Below, in pieces: positions 58,137 through 64,000 of a stretch of DNA of 64,000 nt. Position 1 is the stretch's first letter. Every line of letters starts with the position of its first letter. Under the pieces are notes generated by a model, which saw only the letters and a program-made list of their open reading frames with translations, was not told the origin of the DNA and searched no databases. The stretch spans positions 434,001-498,000 of the forward strand of contig MU623340.1 in the NCBI GenBank assembly GCA_025201765.1, in the 5' to 3' direction. Origin of the DNA: Daldinia sp. FL1419 (taxonomy: Eukaryota; Ascomycota; Sordariomycetes; Xylariales; Hypoxylaceae). Both the position numbers and the translations under genes were made by a program.

Positions 58137-61100
58137 ATGAACCGGATCAAGGAAACTCTGGCTAGAATAGCCCGAGCCGCTCGTGGATCGCGCGACCCGG
58201 CTTCTTCCTCGAGCCTACGCCTGGACCGCGTAGGCCGATCGAGTAGTTCGACACTCGACTCTCGGGAAAAAATTCTAGTACGCGCAGATGGCCGAGGTCC
58301 CCTTATTCTCTTTGACGGCACCCAAAATGGCGACGACGGCATCGATATCGTTTTCGTCCATGGATTATTCGGTCAGCGCAGCGGGACTTGGACAAAGGCC
58401 GGCGTCTGTTTTCCTCGCGACTTTCTGGGGCAGGACATCCCGGGTGTTAGAATTATCGTATGGGGATGGACCGGCGCCTTAGGTACCGGCGGCACGTTTT
58501 CTGAACAAGCAGAAAACCTCCTAGCGGACATTGCCCGTATTCGTACCGCGACAAAACGTCCCATCATTTTTGTAGGCCATGGCCTCGGTGGTCTGGTCAT
58601 CAAAGAAGCTTTGGTGACGGCAGCAATGTCGCGGATATACGGTGCACATGTTGAGCTGGGCAATGTATATCCAAAAACTATCGGGTGTGTCTTCTTAGGC
58701 ACACCCCACGTAAGGGGCGGGAAACGTTCTCTGGGTGAATGTATTGCTACGACCGCTCTCTTATCGCCGACCCCGCCGACCTCCCAGCTCCTAAAAGCTT
58801 TCAGGGAAAGTGACAAAGCTTTTGAGAACCTTCACAGTACATTCCTTATGATTTCTAGAGACATAAGAATCATATGTGCTCGGGAAAAGCTGCCGACGAC
58901 TATAACGGCCTCAGCCGATGTGGTGAAGGATGCCGACGGAATGGAACTGGGGAGGGGAACAATCCAGATGATGGTCCCGAGGGACTGCGCGACCTATGAC
59001 AGCTTCAACGTATCAAAGCTCGACGTCATGGTGACACACCAGGATCTCGCAAGATGCAAGAGCAGAGATGACCCCGGATATGCGCAAATAGTTCAGTACC
59101 TTGTCAAGGCGGCAACAGCTCTAACACCAGCCGAAGTCGAAGCAAGGGAGCCCCGAAACCAAGGTACGCGATGCCCAACAGACTCTATCTTACGTTAATG
59201 CGTAGTTCTTCGTTGCTAACTCGAAATGTAGAGATCCTTAACGCTCTTTACTTCGATACGATGACCGAACGCGAGTCCCGAATCGACCCAGCTTACGGTG
59301 ATACGTGTGATTGGATCTTAAATCCTAACCAATCTCCCCTCCCCAATTTCCTCAGGTCTAATGATACTGTCCTAGTAAGTGCTTTCATCTTATCATGGTC
59401 TTTCGTAATTTAAGGGGGTCCTGTTAGCCTTCGTAGTCGTGATTCGGTTTCAAAGGCTATCATACCCAAGCAAGTCTTTTCCTTGTTCAATGAATTCATT
59501 TTTGAAGCGGCAACTAACTCTTGTTGTGTAGTGGATCAGTGGTACTGCTGGATCTGGAAAATCGACGCTGATGAAGCACTTATGGCGATCCGAACAGTTG
59601 AAGCAGCAACTTATGGACGGTTGGGGACAAGGAGGTGATCTACACATGGCTTGTTTCTTCATGTTTGAGGGCGGTGGCCCCATCCAAAAATCCTACGAAG
59701 GCTTCCAACGTAGTATTTTGTACCAGATCTTATCAGCGAGACGCGATCTCATTAGAGTCGCCTTCCCTAGCTTCTTTGAGGGCCCTTGGCCACCTCCGGT
59801 ACTGTTCACCAGCAACCGCAATCTTAACCAGGCATTCTATTCTATCTTCGCCCAGATGTCTGACAGTCTGCGCCTCTTTATTTTCATGGACGGGCTTGAT
59901 GAATATCGTATTATAGACCGAAAGGACCAATACGAACCAAAAGAGCTCGATGTCACTTATAAGAACACCGGAGACGAGTTTTGGGGCCAGAGCAAATGGG
60001 CCATGGATTCGCACAATGAAATCTCTAAGCTGGTCAACAGCATGGGCAACAAAGACAATATTAAATTTATCATCACCTCGCGCGAGCTATCGGTCTTTGA
60101 GGAAGCCTTTGTTGATTTTCCAAGAATTAGACTGCAAGAGCACACAGAGCGGTCTATTACGCAATATGTAGCAGGTCGACTTGAAGATGAAGCCCCTGGG
60201 TTGCCTGATACCAATAACCTCTGCAGGGAGATAGCTCAGAAGAGTCACGGTGATATCTTATGGGCAAGATTAGCGATTGATATGGTGGTCGGCTGTAGTT
60301 TGCGCAGCTTAAGAGGCATGTTGAACTCTTTGCCTTCGCACCTCGGGGGACCGGATGGCCTATATATGCGTATGCTACAAAACCTAAGCCACGAAGATCA
60401 GAACAGAGCATCCAGAATTTTTCATATTGTCCTTCGGGCACAGCAACCGCTGAGCTTAATTACACTCGCGTTCGCCGAAGAAGGATATCTACACCCTGCC
60501 ACCGGTGAGCTAAGGTTGGTCTATGATAATAAGCGTCCTTACGATAACGATGCCGTTGAACGATTGGCCGATGATATGCAAAAGCGGCTACAAACCTGTT
60601 GCGTCGGGCTTTTAGTGGCGGAAACGGGTGTATCCACCAATTCCAATACGGTAGAAACGGCGAAGCGAGTTGTCTTCTCTGATCAGACAGCCAAGGAATG
60701 GGTACGACGCAGTGACATATGGCAAAAACTTCCTGGTGTCAAGCCTATGGATGAGTTAGAGCTTGACTTCTCATTGTTCAGTGGATTTGCAAGACACATC
60801 AAGGTTTTTGGCATTACACAATCCCCAGTACTGGCATGGCCGAGCTGGCGAGTCCGGCCCGATGCATGGTTACTGGTTTCAAATGTGATGCGCTGTGCCG
60901 AGAAAATCGACAGTAAGATTTCTGATATACAAAAGTATTGCGAGCTATTGGACGAGGTAGACACCACTTGTCAGCAGATCTGGGTCATGTGTCTGAAGAC
61001 CCATAAACCTCTTCATGAAGACCCTAACTGGTACGAAAGTAGGCTCCCAAGTCTGCTCAAGAAGCACTGGTCAAGCTATGAGCCAATGGATGTTGGCAAG

Positions 61101-61697
61101 CCGCCTAAGCGAAAAGACTTTTTAACCCTTGCCGTCCAAGCCAGCTTGGTCCGATACGTTGGCACAAAGCTAAGCCAAATGAGTGGCGAAGCGAGGAGGA
61201 AGAAGGCTCAGGAGCTTTTGCCTTTTGTCGTCAGCCCCAAGGCCGATGGTATCAGCGCCTGTGCTGCACTCAGTGGAGATTACTCGGAGTTCCACCACGA
61301 TATGCCAGACTCCCGCTTGTTAGATATCTTATTCGATGCGGGAGCGTCCGCGCGCGATGACGAGAGGGTGTGGATCAAGGCATTAAAGGCAGGACGAAAC
61401 TACTTTTCGAGAGGTAGCGTTACAATGACGCATCTGCTGGAAACGTCATCGAGCGCGAGGCTTATGGAGAACCGGCAGAGGTGGGTTACCGCCATCAAGG
61501 CATTACTACAGCACGGCGCAGACCCCAACACAGATATCCAAGTTACTACCGGAGAAGGGGAAAACCAATCTACGACAACGGTAGCAGCTGTGGACCTAAT
61601 ACGAGAAACGCTAGAGGGGGAGCCCGAATATGCCTTCGAGCTCGTCGAGATGGAAGTGCTAATGGGCAGAAGAGGCAGCGTCGGCCTTGCGCGATGA
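58137..61697 (+). CDS. Fungal NLR/STAND protein: alpha/beta-hydrolase head, NACHT-type NTPase, ankyrin-like tail
   Basis: Proteins of this build act in fungal non-self recognition and heterokaryon incompatibility: an N-terminal effector, a nucleotide-switch domain and C-terminal repeats. Three exons (58137-59163, 59232-59374, 59532-61697) join in frame to 1111 aa. Residues about 60-330 match the SesB/DUF676-type lipase-like head: IDIVFVHGLFGQRSGTWT, IIVWGW, the nucleophile elbow GHGLGGLV at 147-153, VFLGTPH, and THQDLARCKSRDDPGY, which carries the usual His. The elbow has Gly149 where Ser is expected. The NTPase has WISGTAGSGKST at 391-402 and Walker B LFIFMDGLDEY around 505-515, followed by IKFIITSRE (sensor). 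The C-terminus has only two weak ankyrin-like pieces (LLDILFDAGASA near 986 and IKALLQHGADPN near 1045). No HET-S/amyloid motif is evident. Confidence 0.93.
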
Positions 61698-62246
61698 GAT
61701 TGACGATGACGTGCTATGAAGTGTGTTTGTATAGCTTAGGAAATGAGGAGGCATAGGACAATCAGGCTTTGGATGGTGCGCAGAGACAGGGAAAAGTTTC
61801 GGAGGTAATTTTCAGGGTCGGACTCCAGATTGAGTATTGGTGGCTCCACGAGTCCACACATGAATATCATGATTAAAACCGACAAAACAGAATCCGTTGG
61901 GTCCGTCCTCGCGGAGACTCGACTAACTACAGAGAAGGATATGGTTCTACCTAGGTAGGCATACAACTGTTCGCTATACCATATATGCATACCCTATATT
62001 ACACACATAACAAGGGAAGCAGAATGAATAATATCACTCGAAATCAATCGGCATGTAGCAAGACTGGATGGAGGAATCAATCGCAAACATAGAATGGCGT
62101 GTCGGGAAATCATATATAGAGTTGGTATTTGTGTGCATTCTTTGTGGAAAGTCAAGAGTAATAATATTTATATACATTTTATATGTCGACAGTTTATATA
62201 TATCAATACCAGTATCATAGCTTTTAAAGACGGATTGACCATTTGT

Positions 62247-62290
<44 letters not shown>

Positions 62291-63031
62291 AGGATCAGAC
62301 TCGCATTGTTAAGCGTTAACGTCACGATCTATCTGCTCGGGTTAGAATGCGAGGTCCTATAGGATTTGAGGCCTACGAATACTATGCAACATTTACCCAT
62401 GAGAGACCAAGCCATTAAGTCCACGTGTAAACCAGTTACTTAACAATGGGCAGGCGCCAGTGGAATAGGAACAACTCTAGGATCTCGTAGTTCAAATATG
62501 TGTATATTCATCCAACCTAGGCATATAGCGCAACTTAGGCTCTACGACCGCCAACCGCATTTTAGTAAAGAGTTCAGCACATATAGACGAGACTGCTTCA
62601 AGTGATGGCGACGTAGGGAATACAACAAACAGTAAAAGCAACCATCAGGGCTCTCTTTGATCCGCATACAACTTCCCTCCATAAAGGGGGGAATATAGCT
62701 AGCTCGGTGCGCACTTCTAGTCGAGTCAGACCACGGTTATTACCAATTCGATTCGTCGCGCTGGCAAAAACGCAGTGGCCGACTTGAACTACGCGCTTCA
62801 AGATTTCGTCATATGATTGCTGGGTTTGGACAGGTAATGGGACATTGGAATGAGAGGTTAGAGTACTACTTACCTTGCCACTTACGAATACTAGGATATA
62901 AAGAAATGCGCATGCTTGAAGGTACTGATATCGGTGTGTTTATCGTATATACCATATATACCGTATATACTAAGTGACAGAACGTACCCCCTTTCCTTTT
63001 TACTTTTTTAACTTCGATTCTAGATCAGGGT
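61698..63031. other. Spacer between the NLR gene and rio1 (3' ends)
   Basis: This 1.3-kb convergent spacer carries a (ATG)14 microsatellite (listed separately) and TATACCATATATACCGTATATAC at about 62946-62970. No gene seen. Confidence 0.5.
62247..62288. repeat. (ATG)14 trinucleotide microsatellite
   Basis: Fourteen perfect ATG units, outside any supported gene. Confidence 0.97.
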
Positions 63032-64000
63032 CTACCTGTTTTTCCTAGACGTGCTAGCTACTAGGCGTTTCTTGAGATGCTTTGGCATCTTGTCTTTCCG
63101 CTTCTCAGCCTTGGCCTCCTTGACGGCTTGTTTGCGTTGCTATGCTTCGTTAGTAACTGTTGTGATCTTCGTTCTTGAACGGTGGTAGAATATCGTGTAG
63201 TGTACAACATACCTTCTTCTCGTCCTTGTCCTCGAACCGTTTTCCTCGCGGTGTTCCCTTGGCGAATCTCTCGTCGTCACTATCAGCGTCGCTATCGAGA
63301 GCTGCACCTTCGTCCGACTCATCTTCTGAGCTTTGGTCTTCCGGCTTTTCTACAACCTGATCTGCTAAGAGGTTCTTGTAAACGAGCTTATCTCCCTCGC
63401 CTTCGCCAATCTTCTCCGCATCCTTCTCGATGTCGTACACCTGCTCTAGAGTCTGGGGGATATATTGATTTCGGAAGACCTCGTTATCGACCTCCAGCTC
63501 GGCTGCGGCCGCCTCATCGTGAGCGGATGGCGCTCTCGAGGCGTATAGCTCTTCTATCGCTTCCGATAGTTTTGGCTCTTCCACCGCACCCTCCGACTTG
63601 GTAATGAAGTCGAAGATGGTCCGGTCAGATAGCGTATCAACTTCTTGTCTACGGAAGAAGTCGCCGGTATTCTTGATGTCCATTCGAAGGAACTCGAGCG
63701 ACCGAGGATGGTCATGCTCGACACTTTGAGATACATCGATAATATAGAGTTGTCCGTCGTGATAGAGGATGTTGTACTCGCTCAAATCTGCGTGTACCAA
63801 TCGGGTAACCTGGTACATACGTCGCATGATACCCAGGAGTTGAATATAGAGCTTTCTCCACATCTGCTCTTCGTCGCGAGGTATGTTCGCATCACGTAGG
63901 CGCGGGTATGCGTATCCCTTCTTATCTCCGAGGAAGCCCATCACGAGAACGTGGAGCTTGAGTTGTATGGGTTCAGGGCAAGAAATGCCGGCGGAATGTA
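63032..64000 (-). CDS. rio1: RIO1 atypical protein kinase (5' part beyond window edge)
   Basis: Rio1 is an ATPase/kinase needed for the last step of 40S ribosomal subunit maturation. The visible C-terminal part comprises exon 64000-63213 (continuing past the window end) and exon 63139-63032, joined across a 73-bp intron. The frame is open to the edge, beginning HSAGISCPEPIQLKLHVLVM, the conserved lobe linker. Catalytic marks: LVHADLSEYNIL (catalytic Asp and metal-binding Asn) and IIDVSQSVEHDHP (metal-binding Asp). An acidic, disordered segment (PEDQSSEDESDEGAALDSDA) precedes a basic C-terminal tail, KDKMPKHLKKRLVASTSRKN, typical of the family. Identity secure; the N-terminal lobe and the start lie outside the window. 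Confidence 0.96.

Noticed and set aside
62247..62288. ATG run as a poly-Met coding segment
   Set aside because: The surrounding frame (62094-62312) is short and without motif. It is a microsatellite in a spacer.

Overview
The window is nuclear DNA of a filamentous ascomycete (Pezizomycotina, most likely Sordariomycetes; I cannot name the genus). The signs are genes split by short introns (about 53-155 bp) with GT..AG ends and CTAAC/CTAAT-like branch sites, fungal orthologues (SMC3, LAMMER kinase, Ptc1, Vps2, Fzo1, Rio1), a Zn2Cys6 transcription factor, and large gene-poor spacers rich in TAGG/CCTA and TAGGTACCTA motifs. I rebuilt exon structures by hand. Apart from the unresolved 5' end of the Ptc1 gene, all multi-exon models fully inside the window are frame-consistent from start to stop.

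Left part (1-31 kb), mostly conserved functions. SMC3 cohesin subunit (+, 3451-7222); a low-complexity His/Ser/Arg-rich protein of unknown function (-, 8777-10939); a LAMMER/CLK-type kinase (-, 11845-14291); a 6-kb spacer; a sideroflexin-type mitochondrial carrier (-, 20293-21540); an intron-containing tRNA-Arg(UCG) (-, 22321-22405); a secreted S28-family serine peptidase (-, 22957-24912); a Zn2Cys6 transcription factor (+, 27293-29044); and a small coiled-coil protein (-, 29539-30018).

Middle part (31-50 kb). A 1241-residue protein with an N-terminal ADF/cofilin-like domain (-, 31042-35117); a Ptc1-type PP2C phosphatase (-, 39092 to about 41.0 kb, 5' end unresolved); an iron-type alcohol dehydrogenase/maleylacetate-reductase-like enzyme (+, 43494-44930); the ESCRT-III subunit Vps2/CHMP2 (-, 45103-46038), divergent from the mitofusin Fzo1 (+, 47018-49802).

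Right part (50-63 kb), an accessory-looking stretch between the conserved Fzo1 and Rio1 genes. It holds a class I terpene synthase with intact DDxxD and NSE motifs (-, 51768-53274); an AT-rich block in which one TA-flanked MITE is inserted inside another (55240-56113); and a fungal NLR/STAND protein with an alpha/beta-hydrolase head, a NACHT-type NTPase and ankyrin-like tail (+, 58137-61697). The hydrolase nucleophile elbow of this NLR reads G-H-G-L-G-G, with Gly where the catalytic Ser is expected. The window ends inside RIO1 (-, 63032 to the edge).

No multi-gene novel system is visible. The items most worth a second look are the NLR with a missing nucleophile, the nested MITEs, the stand-alone terpene synthase, and an ACGCGT box in the SMC3 promoter.
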